Notes under the pieces: generated by a model
Databases searched by the model: none
Told to the model about the DNA's origin: nothing
Seen by the model: the letters and a program-made list of their open reading frames with translations, nothing else
Shown here: positions 44,039 through 52,896 of the stretch, in pieces
Layout: every line of letters begins with the position of its first letter
Position numbering within the stretch: position 1 is the first letter of the stretch
Translations under genes and position numbers: made by a program
Assembly: GCA_022826965.1 (NCBI GenBank)
Contig: JAJDTU010000005.1
Coordinates: 310,001 to 374,000, forward strand
Length of the DNA: 64,000 nucleotides
Source of the DNA: Dehalococcoidia bacterium
GTDB taxonomy: Bacteria > Chloroflexota > Dehalococcoidia > Bin125
Direction: 5' to 3'

Positions 44039-44947
44039 CTATGACCCCGTTGCGTCTCCGCCGGCAGTTGTCGGCGCGCCCTGACCTGGTCCCGACGTTC
44101 GTCCCATGAACGGCACTCCCAGGCGATCGCCCCAGCGGCGGGAGTGCAGATGCCTGGACAGCGCCCCTTCAAGCTCCGACGCGGTCAACGGCGGTGAGAG
44201 CAGACCACCGGCCGACAAGGAGATGACCCCGGTCTCCTCCGATATCACTACTGCAATAGCGTCCGTCTCTTCGGAGATCGTCAGGGCAGCCCGATGGCGG
44301 GTACCCAGATGCCCGCCGAACTGGTCATTGTTCTGCCCGCGAGTGGCAAAGTCTCCGGGCGGTGACGGCAGGATCACGGCAGCCGCGACAACCTCCGATG
44401 GGCGCAACAGCACCGCGCCGTCGTGCAGTGGCGAGCCGGGCCAGAAGATACTCTCCAACAAATCGGGCGTCGGCGCCGCGCCGAGCCTGACGCCTGCCTC
44501 CGCCAACTCTTCCAGTCCGGTGTCACGTTCGAAGACGAACAGGCCGCCCACGCCCTTCTGAGACAGGCGGTACGCCACCGCCGCGGTCATCGGAATCAGC
44601 GAGCGATACGGCTGTCCGCGGCTACCCCAGTGCCTCAACCCTCCCGCTCGTCCAACGTGCTCAAAGGCCCGACGGAACTCGGGCTGAAACACGAGCAGCA
44701 CGAGGATTAACAGGACTGCCAGCGCGTTGTCGACGATCCAGTTCAGTACGACCGAGTCCACAACCCGACCGATCACGATGATCGCCACCACGACCAGGAC
44801 CATGCCGCGCACGACTGACATCGCCGTCGTACCGCGCAGCAATCGCAGGCCGGCGTAGAACACGACGGCGATCGCCGTGACCTCGAGCGCGTTGGTCCAG
44901 CTGAAGTCGCCGAACGCCACCTGAATGTCGTTGATCAGACTGTCCAC
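44039..44947 (-). CDS. cdaA: Diadenylate cyclase CdaA
   Basis: The 302-residue enzyme makes c-di-AMP from two ATP. Three N-terminal membrane helices (EVTAIAVVFYAGLRLL, VVRGMVLVVVAIIVIG, ALAVLLILVLLVFQPE) precede a DAC domain with SPLHDGAVLLR (DGA motif) and GTRHRAALTISEETDAIAVV (RHR motif). The C-terminal 45 residues are a flexible, proline/glycine-rich tail. GTG 44947 begins the membrane part. It heads the six-gene overlapping run down to the HEAT protein. Confidence 0.95.
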   Translation of the reverse strand: MDSLINDIQVAFGDFSWTNALEVTAIAVVFYAGLRLLRGTTAMSVVRGMVLVVVAIIVIGRVVDSVVLNWIVDNALAVLLILVLLVFQPEFRRAFEHVGRAGGLRHWGSRGQPYRSLIPMTAAVAYRLSQKGVGGLFVFERDTGLEELAEAGVRLGAAPTPDLLESIFWPGSPLHDGAVLLRPSEVVAAAVILPSPPGDFATRGQNNDQFGGHLGTRHRAALTISEETDAIAVVISEETGVISLSAGGLLSPPLTASELEGALSRHLHSRRWGDRLGVPFMGRTSGPGQGAPTTAGGDATGS

Positions 44948-45029
44948 GACATCAGCCTCTGTTCTCTATCGAGGTCCAGACCAGATTCGACGCTCGCCAT
45001 GCTAGGCGAACGGCTGCCCCTCCATAGGA

Positions 45030-45941
45030 CTAGCCAAACAGCCAGGCCAGCAACGCCTGCTGAGCGTGCAGACGATTCTCTGCCTGATCGAGGACGATCG
45101 ACCGCGGACCGTCCAGCACGTCGTCGGTGATCTCTTCGCCGCGATGCGCCGGAAGGCAGTGCATCACACAGGCGTCCGGCGAGGCCTTGCCAACTAGGTC
45201 AACGTCGACCTGGTACCCGTCAAATGCCTCCAGCCGCTGTTTTGCCTCAAGCTCCTGACCCATCGATGTCCACGTATCGGTGTAGACCACATCTGCGCCA
45301 TCGACCGCCTCATCCGGATTGCCAATGGCAGTCACAGAGCCACCGGAGCCTACCGCCCGTTGCGATGCAACCGTGATGCTGGCCTCATCAAGTTCGTAGC
45401 CCGAGGGCGAAGCGATCCGCACATCCATGCCCTCGCCCGCCGCCGCAATCGCCAGCGACCGAGCCACATTGTTGCCGTCGCCGACGTAGGCCAGTGTTCG
45501 GCCTGCGGTTCCTCCATGCTCGCGAATCGTCAGCACATCGGCCAGGGCCTGGCAGGGATGCTCCCAGTCGCTCAGTGCATTCACAATCGGCACGCCCGAC
45601 GCGGCCGCAAGGCGTTCCAGATTGCTCTGATCGAACGTGCGACACACGATCAGATCGCAGTAGCGCCCTGCGACGCCGCCAACATCCTCCGGCGATTCGC
45701 GTTCGCCAATTCCGACCTCAGGCGGCGAGAGATACAGGGCGCGACCACCGAGGTTGTCGACCGCCAACTCGAACGACACGCGAGTTCGCAGCGAAGGCTT
45801 CTGAAAAATCAACAGCGCGGTCTTGCCTTCGAGCGACCTGGGGCAGGAGTTCTCACCGGCCTTCGTCTGCAGCGCAAGATCCAGGACCTCACCAATCTCG
45901 GTGGCGGAGAGATCAGCCACTGTCAACACCGAGCGAGACAT
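45030..45941 (-). CDS. argF: Ornithine carbamoyltransferase
   Basis: The 303-residue transferase makes citrulline from ornithine and carbamoyl phosphate. Carbamoyl-phosphate loop: [13 protein letters not shown] (SLRTR form). [15 protein letters not shown] and [17 protein letters not shown] are the other active-site motifs, with [12 protein letters not shown] for ornithine binding. ATG 45941 behind GAGGTGG was chosen over an upstream start at 45965. It is divergent from comEA and not adjacent to other arg genes. Confidence 0.95.
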   Translation of the reverse strand: MSRSVLTVADLSATEIGEVLDLALQTKAGENSCPRSLEGKTALLIFQKPSLRTRVSFELAVDNLGGRALYLSPPEVGIGERESPEDVGGVAGRYCDLIVCRTFDQSNLERLAAASGVPIVNALSDWEHPCQALADVLTIREHGGTAGRTLAYVGDGNNVARSLAIAAAGEGMDVRIASPSGYELDEASITVASQRAVGSGGSVTAIGNPDEAVDGADVVYTDTWTSMGQELEAKQRLEAFDGYQVDVDLVGKASPDACVMHCLPAHRGEEITDDVLDGPRSIVLDQAENRLHAQQALLAWLFG

Positions 45942-46052
45942 GCCCCGACCACCTCTCAGATCCAACTGTACCCGTCACGAGATTCACTTTTGCTACCTCC
46001 TTCGTTTAATGTCTATCCGTCCCAGGCATCCAGAACCGATCTGAAGCGCTCC

Positions 46053-46481
46053 ATGTCAATCTGGTCGGAAGTCCGCCCGCCGAGACGCGATGACGCCGAA
46101 AGCCGGGCAAGCTGTCTACGAGCCATTTGGTCTGTCCGCAGAGCAATTGTCTTCGCCCCGTTGGTTCTCGCGGTGATCGCGGCTCTAGCGGGTCTGGCAG
46201 CAATCGCAGATCAGCAGTTGAAGGCAGATCCTCCTCTGATCGTGAAATCGGTCGAGCTGCCAACGACCTCTGCGCCCAGCCTCATCGATCTGAACACGGC
46301 GACGGCCGCTGAACTGGCCACGCTGCCCGGGCTCGGTGAAACTCGAGCCAGGGCGATCATCGTCTCACGCGAACGATCCAGGTTCACTTCGCTCGCCGAC
46401 CTGGTGGATCGAGGCATCCTTCGCCCCACGCAGCTCGCAGCCATCGCCGAGCAGGCGGCCGTATATGTCACCTTTGACTAG
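46053..46481 (+). CDS. comEA: ComEA-like helix-hairpin-helix DNA-binding protein
   Basis: The 142-residue protein has a single N-terminal membrane anchor (AIVFAPLVLAVIAALAGLAAIA, about residues 26-47 in part) and a C-terminal HhH pair, LIDLNTATAAELATLPGLGE plus TRARAIIVSRE and FTSLADLVDRGIL. This matches ComEA, the receptor that holds incoming double-stranded DNA outside the membrane, but there is no large linker domain. ATG 46053 is chosen by the anchor; the frame extends further upstream. It overlaps comEC by 17 bases. Confidence 0.87.
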   Translation: MSIWSEVRPPRRDDAESRASCLRAIWSVRRAIVFAPLVLAVIAALAGLAAIADQQLKADPPLIVKSVELPTTSAPSLIDLNTATAAELATLPGLGETRARAIIVSRERSRFTSLADLVDRGILRPTQLAAIAEQAAVYVTFD

Positions 46482-48993
46482 GTCGCTCCCGTTGCATCGG
46501 ACGCGGTTCGGGCCGTCGTACCAGCCGCCGTTGCCGCTCTGGACGCTGGCGTTCACGGCCGGCGCAGTGCTCGCGCTCCTCGACGCCGACCCATGGATCG
46601 CGGCAGCAGCGACCGCCGCGGCGACCATCGCGGCGTTCGCTTCGGCGTCCGCGGCTCCCCGGACGTCGAGATTCTGGCGCGTGAATGTTGTCCTGCTTGT
46701 GATCTCACCGACGCTGGTCGGGGCCGGTTTCTGGCGCGCCGAGTCAACCTCATTCGAGCCCGACAGCATCGCATGGGTCGACCTCTCCGCGCAGGTGGTG
46801 CGGCTCAGGGGAGTGGTTGCCGACGACCCGGTCTTTCGGTCCGACGGTCTAAGCCTGCTGCTCGACGCAACCACCGTCTCTCTTGGTTCAGAGCACCGGT
46901 CAGTTCGCGACCGTGTCCGACTGCAAATCCCCGAACCGATCCAGATTGAGCGCGGCGACGAGATCACTCTGAGCGCTACGATCGCCCCGGTCGGTGGCAG
47001 CGACGACGACTATCTCAGGTGGCTGGCAAATCAGCGAGTTGCAGCATCGGCAAGCGCGAGGCCCGGCAGCGTTCAGGTAATCAGGACCGATCGGCTGTCC
47101 TGGTGGCAGTCGATGGCAGCGGACGTTCGCAACGCCCTGAACCAGAGTTTGCGCGACGCCTTGCCTCCGCCGCTCTCCGGCATCGCGCAGGGGATGATCA
47201 CTGGACGCCGCGACGCCATCGATCCGGCGCTGCGCAACGACCTCAACGACACATCGCTTTCTCATCTGATTGTCATCTCCGGCAGCAATCTCACGCTGCT
47301 CACGGCGATCGTGATGGCGGCGTCGGCCTGGCTCCTGGGGCGCAGATCGGCTGCCCTGCTGGCCATCCTCGCCGCGTTGTCCTACGGCGCGCTGATCGGA
47401 CCCGACCCACCGGTACAGCGAGCCATGTGGATGGCGATCGTGTTCGCCACCGCCCATCTGTTGGGTCGCGGCTCATCCGCGTTCTATGCGGTCGCAGCTT
47501 CAGCCGGAATCCTGGTTGGGCTGGAGCCCCACATTCTGCTGGACCTGTCATTCCAACTGACCCTCGCCGGCACCCTCGGCATCGTCCTGCTGATGCCGCT
47601 ACTGTCGCAAGGATTTCTCAGCGGAGAACAGGGCGCGGCCGCATCAATTCGCGACGCGGCGCTTGTGACTTTCGTGGCCGGGCTGGCCACGATGCCGCTG
47701 ATCATCCTGCATTTCGAGCGTGCGGCATTGATCGGGCTGCCGGCCAACGTGCTGGTCACACCCTTGTTCAGTTGGATGCTGCTCGGCTCGGCCGCCACTG
47801 CTGTCATTGGTCTGGCCTCCGAGAGCGCTGCGCTCGCGCTCGCCTGGCCGTTCGCCTGGCTGCCGCTGCGCTGGCTGACATTCGTAACCGAGCAGGCGGC
47901 GCACGCTCCCGGCGCCGGCGTCCCCGTTCAGGGCTTCAATCACTGGCACCTGCTGTTGATCTACGCCGCCGTCCTCGTCGCCGCTTGGCGACCACACAGG
48001 GAGCGAGTCGCGCGCTGGTATCGCAGACCTGCAGGCGGCCGGCCTGCGATTCGGCTCTGGCGCACAGTCCCGTTGCATCTTGAGTTCATTCCTCACTTGC
48101 GATCGCACCTGATGCCGGTTGCCGTAGGTGCAGCAGCCTCGGCCCTCGCGGCCGCGCTCTGGCTTTCCGTCCTCAGCGGTGGCGAAGAGCGCCTGCGCGT
48201 ACATTTCCTCGATGTCGGACAGGGCGACGCCACCCTGTTGGTCACGCCTGAAGGACGCTCCGTCCTGATTGACACGGGCGAGCGCGCGGACTCCATCCTC
48301 GCCGCGTTGCGCGAGCACCTCCCCGATGGAGCACGCTCGATCGAGATAGTGGTGATCACGCATCCACAATCGGACCATGGAGAGGCGTTGTGGCCGATCC
48401 TCGAGCACTACGACATCGGCCACCTGGTGGTCAATCGCTACTTCAACGCGACGCGGTTCGGTCAGGGATTGATCGGACTCGCGAAACAGCGCGATATCCC
48501 CACGATCGCGGCCGAACCCGGGCAACGTATTGTCGTCACGGGACGCTCCGACCTCGTGCTTGACTTGCTCTGGCCTCCCGTTGCGGGACTACCCGAGAGC
48601 TATCTCGCCGATCCCAACGCCACCTCCACCGTCTTGCGAGCCAGTTACGGCGATGCGGTGTTCCTCTTCACTGGCGACATCAACGCACAACAGGAGCTCG
48701 ACCTGGTACGAGGTGCCTGCATTCGCTCCGTTCGCCCATGTGACATCGGAGCGGACGTGCTCAAGGTGTCGCACCAGGGCAGCCGCTTCTCTTCGGCCAG
48801 CCTCTTCCTGGACACCGTCCGTCCCACCATTGCCGTCGTCAGCGCCGGACTACGCAACCCGCATGGCCATCCGCACGCCGAAGTGATGGCCAATCTGGAC
48901 CGGATCGGCGCGACCGCGCTGGTCACGGCGGTAAGCGGGGACATTTCGCTCAGCACCGACGGCCGTTCGATCAGCTTCACGACCAAACGTTGA
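46465..48993 (+). CDS. comEC: ComEC/Rec2 family DNA uptake channel protein
   Basis: The 842-residue protein has N-terminal hydrophobic helices and a DUF4131-like OB region, then the Competence domain membrane core (IAQGMITGRRDAIDPALRND, LSHLIVISGSNLTLL, GPDPPVQRAMWMA). A C-terminal metallo-beta-lactamase domain follows, with HFLDVGQGDATLLVTPEGRS, LIDTGER and VVITHPQSDHGEA. It should form the inner-membrane channel and a nuclease-like domain for DNA uptake. ATG 46465 gives MSPLTRSLPLHRTRF. All competence hallmarks are intact. Confidence 0.93.
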   Translation: MSPLTRSLPLHRTRFGPSYQPPLPLWTLAFTAGAVLALLDADPWIAAAATAAATIAAFASASAAPRTSRFWRVNVVLLVISPTLVGAGFWRAESTSFEPDSIAWVDLSAQVVRLRGVVADDPVFRSDGLSLLLDATTVSLGSEHRSVRDRVRLQIPEPIQIERGDEITLSATIAPVGGSDDDYLRWLANQRVAASASARPGSVQVIRTDRLSWWQSMAADVRNALNQSLRDALPPPLSGIAQGMITGRRDAIDPALRNDLNDTSLSHLIVISGSNLTLLTAIVMAASAWLLGRRSAALLAILAALSYGALIGPDPPVQRAMWMAIVFATAHLLGRGSSAFYAVAASAGILVGLEPHILLDLSFQLTLAGTLGIVLLMPLLSQGFLSGEQGAAASIRDAALVTFVAGLATMPLIILHFERAALIGLPANVLVTPLFSWMLLGSAATAVIGLASESAALALAWPFAWLPLRWLTFVTEQAAHAPGAGVPVQGFNHWHLLLIYAAVLVAAWRPHRERVARWYRRPAGGRPAIRLWRTVPLHLEFIPHLRSHLMPVAVGAAASALAAALWLSVLSGGEERLRVHFLDVGQGDATLLVTPEGRSVLIDTGERADSILAALREHLPDGARSIEIVVITHPQSDHGEALWPILEHYDIGHLVVNRYFNATRFGQGLIGLAKQRDIPTIAAEPGQRIVVTGRSDLVLDLLWPPVAGLPESYLADPNATSTVLRASYGDAVFLFTGDINAQQELDLVRGACIRSVRPCDIGADVLKVSHQGSRFSSASLFLDTVRPTIAVVSAGLRNPHGHPHAEVMANLDRIGATALVTAVSGDISLSTDGRSISFTTKR

Positions 48994-49020
48994 ATCTTCG
49001 ATATCGTCACATCACGCCGT

Positions 49021-49107
49021 GCCGGGATGGCGGAATTGGCAGACGCGGCGGACTTAAAATCCGCTGGCCTCACGGCCGTGTGGGTTCGAGCCCCTCTCCC
49101 GGCACCA
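49021..49107 (+). tRNA. tRNA-Leu (anticodon UAA)
   Basis: Acceptor GCCGGGA (49021-49027) pairs with TCCCGGC (49097-49103), followed by discriminator A and encoded CCA. The anticodon stem GCGGA/TCCGC encloses CTTAAAA, giving TAA. The long variable arm TGGCCTCACGGCC-type marks a type II tRNA. It follows comEC by 27 bases. Confidence 0.96.
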
Positions 49108-49182
49108 CATCGCAATCCCAATACTCCACGCCCTCCCCGTCCCCACTCCCCTACTTCCTCCGTAAACCCCAACACAACCATA

Positions 49183-49194
49183 GAACTGATGTAC
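49183..49194. promoter_or_regulatory. LexA-like near-palindrome before the small 49245 gene
   Basis: GAACTGATGTAC is one base from GAAC-N4-GTTC. It lies 51 bases before ATG 49245 and resembles the box at 34957. No clear -35/-10 pair is seen. The assignment is weak. Confidence 0.25.
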
Positions 49195-49244
49195 GTATAC
49201 CATCAATCCCTCTCAGTCGCGCGGTCCCGAGCAAAGGAGCAGCC

Positions 49245-49520
49245 ATGCCCGTTCTCAGCACTCCCAACACCACGAACACCGTTCCAACCACGCCGAACGC
49301 TGCCGAACAAACCCGAACATTCCCGAACGGATCGGACGCCCTCGATCGCCGAGGAAACCTGAAAAAGCTGAAAAAACCTGAAAGCGCCGAACAGACGATC
49401 TCCAGCAATACATTGAAGATCGTCTCGTATCCCGTCTGGTTCAGGCCGAAAAAAAAAGTTGCCGAAAACCTGAAAGTCGCCCCCGAACGGCCCAACTCAC
49501 GCCCCACGAACGAACCCTGA
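49245..49520 (+). CDS. Small low-complexity protein of unknown function
   Basis: A strong ribosome site AAAGGAGCAGCC precedes ATG 49245. The 91-residue product is threonine/proline/asparagine-rich at first (VLSTPNTTNTVPTTPN) and lysine-rich later (NLKKLKKPES, PKKKVAENLK), with no recognisable domain. The DNA is AT-richer than its surroundings and contains an A9 run at 49450. It could be a real disordered, possibly nucleic-acid-binding protein, or a chance frame behind a good ribosome site. Confidence 0.4.
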   Translation: MPVLSTPNTTNTVPTTPNAAEQTRTFPNGSDALDRRGNLKKLKKPESAEQTISSNTLKIVSYPVWFRPKKKVAENLKVAPERPNSRPTNEP

Positions 49521-49620
49521 TCGGCCATTCCGCAAGCGCCCTTCAGCATCCCCTAGACTGCGCTGCGCAACGGCGCGCCCACGCCAATTGTTCTGCGCCG
49601 TGCCCAGAAAGGATGTCGCG

Positions 49621-50706
49621 ATGAAAGCCGCAGTCTTCCACGGCCCGAATCAGGATTTGACGATCGAGGACGTAGACGTTTCCAAGCCCGGCCCGCGTGA
49701 GGTGCTGGTCAAGACGGCCGCCTCGGGCGTTTGCCACTCTGACCTGCACTTCGTCGAAGGGCTGTACCCCTTCCAGGCGCCCGGCATCCTCGGACACGAG
49801 GCGGCCGGCGTCGTCGAAGAGGTCGGAGATCTGGTTCAACAGTTCAAGTCAGGCGACCACGTAATCATGTGCCTGTCGGTCTTCTGCGGCAATTGCTCAT
49901 ACTGCCTCAGCGGACGACCCAACCTCTGCCGCAGCCCGGAGACCCAGCGCCGACCGGATGAAGACCCGCGTCTTTCCTGGAACGGCAACCCGGTCGCACA
50001 ATTCGCCAACCTCTCCACATACGCCGAGTACACGCTGGTCCACGAGAACGCGCTCGTCTACGTCGATGACGAGATGCCCCTGGACAAGGCCGCACTGATC
50101 GGTTGCGGCGTCATGACGGGCGCCGGCGCGGCGATGAATACCGCCAAAGTGCATCATGGCAGCACGGTCGCGGTCTTCGGCGCTGGCGGTGTCGGTCTGT
50201 CCGCGATTCAGGGAGCGCGCATCGCCGGCGCCAAGCAGATCATCGCGGTCGACCTGCACGAGCACAAGCTTGCGCTGGCTCGCGAACTCGGCGCAACTCA
50301 CTCGGTCGACGCTTCCACCGGCGACCCGGTCGCCCAGATCCAGGACATGACCGACGGCGAGGGCGTCGACTTCAGCTTCGAAGCGATCGGCCTCAAGTCC
50401 GTGGCCGAACAATGCTTCGCTGCGATCAAGCGCGGCGGCGTGGCCACGATTATCGGCATGGTCCCGCTCGGACAAACGCTGGAGATTCCGGCGCACGAAT
50501 TGCTCTCCGAGAAGGTCCTGCAGGGCTCGAGCATGGGCAGCAACCGCTTCCGCACCGACATGCCCAACCTGGTCGACTACTACCGTCAGGGCCGGCTGAT
50601 GCTGGACGAAATGGTCAGCGTCACCGCGCCGCTGGAGGACATCAACGAGGCCTTCCGAGCAATGAAGGCCGGCGAGGTCGCCCGAACCGTCCTGACCAGC
50701 TTCTAG
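49621..50706 (+). CDS. Zinc-dependent alcohol dehydrogenase (class III/NDMA-type)
   Basis: The 361-residue medium-chain dehydrogenase starts at ATG 49621 behind AAAGGA. Catalytic zinc ligands are in GVCHSDLHF, GHEAAGVV and LIGCGVMTG, and the structural zinc site is CGNCSYCLSGRPNLC. The NAD site is VFGAGGVGLSAIQGARIAGA. The segment pattern SNRFRTDMPNLVDYYRQGRL is typical of the class III and NDMA/mycothiol-dependent branch. The natural alcohol or aldehyde substrate cannot be given. Confidence 0.92.
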   Translation: MKAAVFHGPNQDLTIEDVDVSKPGPREVLVKTAASGVCHSDLHFVEGLYPFQAPGILGHEAAGVVEEVGDLVQQFKSGDHVIMCLSVFCGNCSYCLSGRPNLCRSPETQRRPDEDPRLSWNGNPVAQFANLSTYAEYTLVHENALVYVDDEMPLDKAALIGCGVMTGAGAAMNTAKVHHGSTVAVFGAGGVGLSAIQGARIAGAKQIIAVDLHEHKLALARELGATHSVDASTGDPVAQIQDMTDGEGVDFSFEAIGLKSVAEQCFAAIKRGGVATIIGMVPLGQTLEIPAHELLSEKVLQGSSMGSNRFRTDMPNLVDYYRQGRLMLDEMVSVTAPLEDINEAFRAMKAGEVARTVLTSF

Positions 50707-50715
50707 CCCGCTCCC

Positions 50716-50803
50716 ATCTCCCCCCGCTGCGGGGGGAGACGCGGCCTTTCTCATTTCTCCCCCCGCGCAGCGGGGGGAGATGTCACAGCGTGACAGTGGG
50801 GGG
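50716..50803. repeat. Two tandem family A repeats between adh and tRNA-Ser
   Basis: The first unit is CTCCCCCCGC-TGC-GGGGGGAG (50719-50739 region). The second is CTCCCCCCGCGCAGCGGGGGGAG followed by ATGTCACAGCGTGACAGTGGGGGG (50757-50803). The second copy keeps the GTCA/TGAC mini-stem seen in the 35221 unit, with different bases but preserved pairing. The strong hairpin may also terminate the adh transcript. Confidence 0.85.
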
Positions 50804-50843
50804 CTCCCTCGAGCCCACTGCTCACCTGTACGCTGAATCCCGC

Positions 50844-50933
50844 GGAGGGGTGGCCGAGCGGACGAAGGCGGCGGTCTTGAAAACCGTTAGGCGTGCAAGC
50901 GTCTCGGGGGTTCGAATCCCTCCCCCTCCGCCA
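50844..50933 (+). tRNA. tRNA-Ser (anticodon UGA)
   Basis: Acceptor GGAGGGG (50844-50850) pairs with CCCCTCC (50923-50929), with discriminator G and encoded CCA (50931-50933). The anticodon stem GCGGT/ACCGT (one mismatch at the end) encloses CTTGAAA, giving TGA. The long variable arm is present, as in all serine tRNAs. It is not tRNA-Sec. Confidence 0.95.
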
Positions 50934-50955
50934 TCATCTCTCCATGTTGAGGTTC

Positions 50956-51582
50956 TTACGCGGCCCCCGCGATGGCGCGCGCCACCGTGACAACCGCATC
51001 GACAGTTGTCGGGTACGGCAGTCCCTCGCCGGTTCGATGCGCCGCCACCCGCACCAGCGACGCGGACGGCACCACTTCGACCTGAATGATCCCCGGCTCT
51101 CGCAGTGCGCTGCTCACCCATCGGGCTACCCGCTCGTTCCCGGCAAGCAGTTCGACCACCTCAGACGCCCCCGCGCCCGTCGCGTCCAGCGGACGCCAGG
51201 CAAATTCGCGCACCTCGCCGACGCCGTCGCGAGCGGTGTCCGGCTGCGCATGGATCGCGGTGGCCCACCGGGACGGCCACTGCTCGGGTAGCGCCCGTCT
51301 GTCCAGCGTCACGTGAATCCCCGTCACCGTAATGCGACCCGAGTGACCGGCCGCGTCGCCGCCGATGCGCGAGGCGATCACATGCCGCAACGGCGCCTGG
51401 CCGACCTCCAGATCGATCACCGCCAATGCGCGTGTGCCCCTGGGGAACGACAGCTCGCTGACAATCGCCTGGCCCTCCGCCGCAGGCTGACCGCTGACGT
51501 TGCGCTTGGCGAGCATATCGATCACCGCATGCGTCGCCTCGGCGTCGGGCCCGCGCCGAAACAGTCGACTGAGGATGCTCAC
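50956..51582 (-). CDS. Conserved-looking protein of unknown function
   Basis: GTG 51582 (VSILSRLFRRGPDAEATHAV) has AAGGGAAG upstream and was chosen over ATG 51627, which has none. The 208-residue product has no signal peptide or membrane helix. Alternating strands (RALAVIDLEVGQAPLRHVIA, GRITVTGIHVTL) and a C-terminal helix (TTVDAVVTVARAIAG) suggest an alpha/beta fold. I recognise no family. It lies between tRNA-Ser and a divergent NIPSNAP-like gene. Confidence 0.7.
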   Translation of the reverse strand: MSILSRLFRRGPDAEATHAVIDMLAKRNVSGQPAAEGQAIVSELSFPRGTRALAVIDLEVGQAPLRHVIASRIGGDAAGHSGRITVTGIHVTLDRRALPEQWPSRWATAIHAQPDTARDGVGEVREFAWRPLDATGAGASEVVELLAGNERVARWVSSALREPGIIQVEVVPSASLVRVAAHRTGEGLPYPTTVDAVVTVARAIAGAA

Positions 51583-51656
51583 GAGACTTCCCTTGCTTCG
51601 TGCGAGCTCTTTGGCGCTGTGCGCCATAATGCTACGCGCTGAACAGGAGGCAACCC

Positions 51657-52058
51657 ATGCTGGTCGTGATGCGCAGGTTTTGGATTCAGAAGGACTCGTT
51701 CGACGAGTTCGAACGACTCAGCCGCGAAGAGATATGGCCGGCGATAGAAGCTGCCGGCGCCCGCATCCTGGGTATGTTCCGCGCCGAGGAGCCCCATCCG
51801 AATGACGAGGTCACCGAGCCCTGCGACATGGTGGTCCTGCTCACGCAATACACGGATCGCGACCACTGGCACGCCACTCGCGCTGGCGAAGACTCGTGGC
51901 GTGGTCCCGACGACGTGCGAGCAAAGCTCGCCCTGGGAGGGCGCGCAAGGCATCAACTCACACTGGCCACGCATCCAACGTTTACCGAGCCGGTACACGT
52001 GAAGATCGGCGGTCCCTTCTTCACCTGGAAGGAGGAGCCGATGGGAAGCGTTGATTGA
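51657..52058 (+). CDS. NIPSNAP-like dimeric alpha/beta-barrel protein
   Basis: The 133-residue protein starts VVMRRFWIQKDSFDEFERLS and continues to IEAAGARILGMFRAEEP and DMVVLLTQYTDRDHWHATR, the ferredoxin-like pattern of NIPSNAP/dimeric alpha-beta-barrel proteins. CAGGAGG precedes the ATG. No active-site residues can be named. The 3' end overlaps the opposing methyltransferase gene by 38 bases. Confidence 0.75.
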   Translation: MLVVMRRFWIQKDSFDEFERLSREEIWPAIEAAGARILGMFRAEEPHPNDEVTEPCDMVVLLTQYTDRDHWHATRAGEDSWRGPDDVRAKLALGGRARHQLTLATHPTFTEPVHVKIGGPFFTWKEEPMGSVD

Positions 52059-52896
52059 CACCCTTGGTCGCTCGCAGCGAGAACATCAGCGGCAGCCGAC
52101 GGTCCGCTTGGCTATCGCGGTCGGGCAGCCGCCAGATGCCGCGTCCCGTCTCGACCAGCCAGGGCAACGCCCGGTAGACCGTCCACTCCTGCTCATGCAG
52201 GAACTCGACCTGCAGACCAGCGTCGATCACCGCCGTCACAATCTCACCCAGGCTGTGATTCCACTCGTACGAGTCGTGATGCTCGAGCGAGGCAGAATCA
52301 TCTGCATAGTCCTCGCCGCCGGCCCAGTGCTGCGGTTGAGACTGCTCAAAGTACGGATACCGCAAACGCAGGTCTCCGGCAGCCGCTTCGTCGTCCAGGG
52401 ACTGGGTCACCGGATGGACATCTCGCACGTAGAGGATGCCTCCATCGCGCAGGAATCCCGCGCAGACGCGGGCCCAGCCGGCAATGTCGGGCAACCAGCA
52501 CAGGGCGCCCAGGTTCACGTAGACGATGTCGAAGGTCCCCAGGTGATCGGCCAGAGCATTGGCCGACGCATACAGCTCCGACTCGACGAATTCAGCTCGC
52601 AGACCGGCGCGCCTGGCAATCTCAGATGCGGTCTGTACGGCCGACGGCGCGAAGTCCACGCCGACGACCTCCGCTCCCAACCGAGCCCACGACAGCGTGT
52701 CGAGGCCGAAGTGACACTGGAGATGCAGCAGCGACTTCCCCTCGACATCGCCGACTTCGTCGATATCCAGCGCAAGCAACGTTGACTCGCCCGCCAGGAA
52801 GCGATCGACGCCGTAGAACTCCGAAGCGGCGTGGATCGCGACCGACTCGTCCCAGCGAGCCCGGTTCGCGGCCAGATACTCGTCAAGCGATGACAC
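52021..52896 (-). CDS. Class I SAM-dependent methyltransferase
   Basis: The 291-residue protein has SLLHLQCHFGLDTLSWARLG (motif I, with a less usual LQCHFG), EVVGVDFAPSAVQTASEIAR for the ribose acid, FDIVYVNLGALCWLPD for motif IV and YVRDVHPVTQSLDD later. It resembles the UbiE-like small-molecule methyltransferases sometimes annotated as methyltransferase type 11. Start GTG 52896 (VSSLDEYLAANRARWDE) overlaps the serS stop. The substrate is unknown. Confidence 0.88.
   Translation of the reverse strand: MSSLDEYLAANRARWDESVAIHAASEFYGVDRFLAGESTLLALDIDEVGDVEGKSLLHLQCHFGLDTLSWARLGAEVVGVDFAPSAVQTASEIARRAGLRAEFVESELYASANALADHLGTFDIVYVNLGALCWLPDIAGWARVCAGFLRDGGILYVRDVHPVTQSLDDEAAAGDLRLRYPYFEQSQPQHWAGGEDYADDSASLEHHDSYEWNHSLGEIVTAVIDAGLQVEFLHEQEWTVYRALPWLVETGRGIWRLPDRDSQADRRLPLMFSLRATKGVNQRFPSAPPSR

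Noticed and set aside
46336-46464. Longer comEC start inside comEA
   Set aside because: The added residues are not hydrophobic or conserved; the membrane region begins after ATG 46465.
50844-50933. tRNA-Sec candidate because its anticodon loop contains TGA
   Set aside because: TGA is the DNA form of anticodon UGA, which reads UCA (serine); Sec tRNA would need anticodon UCA and a longer acceptor arm.
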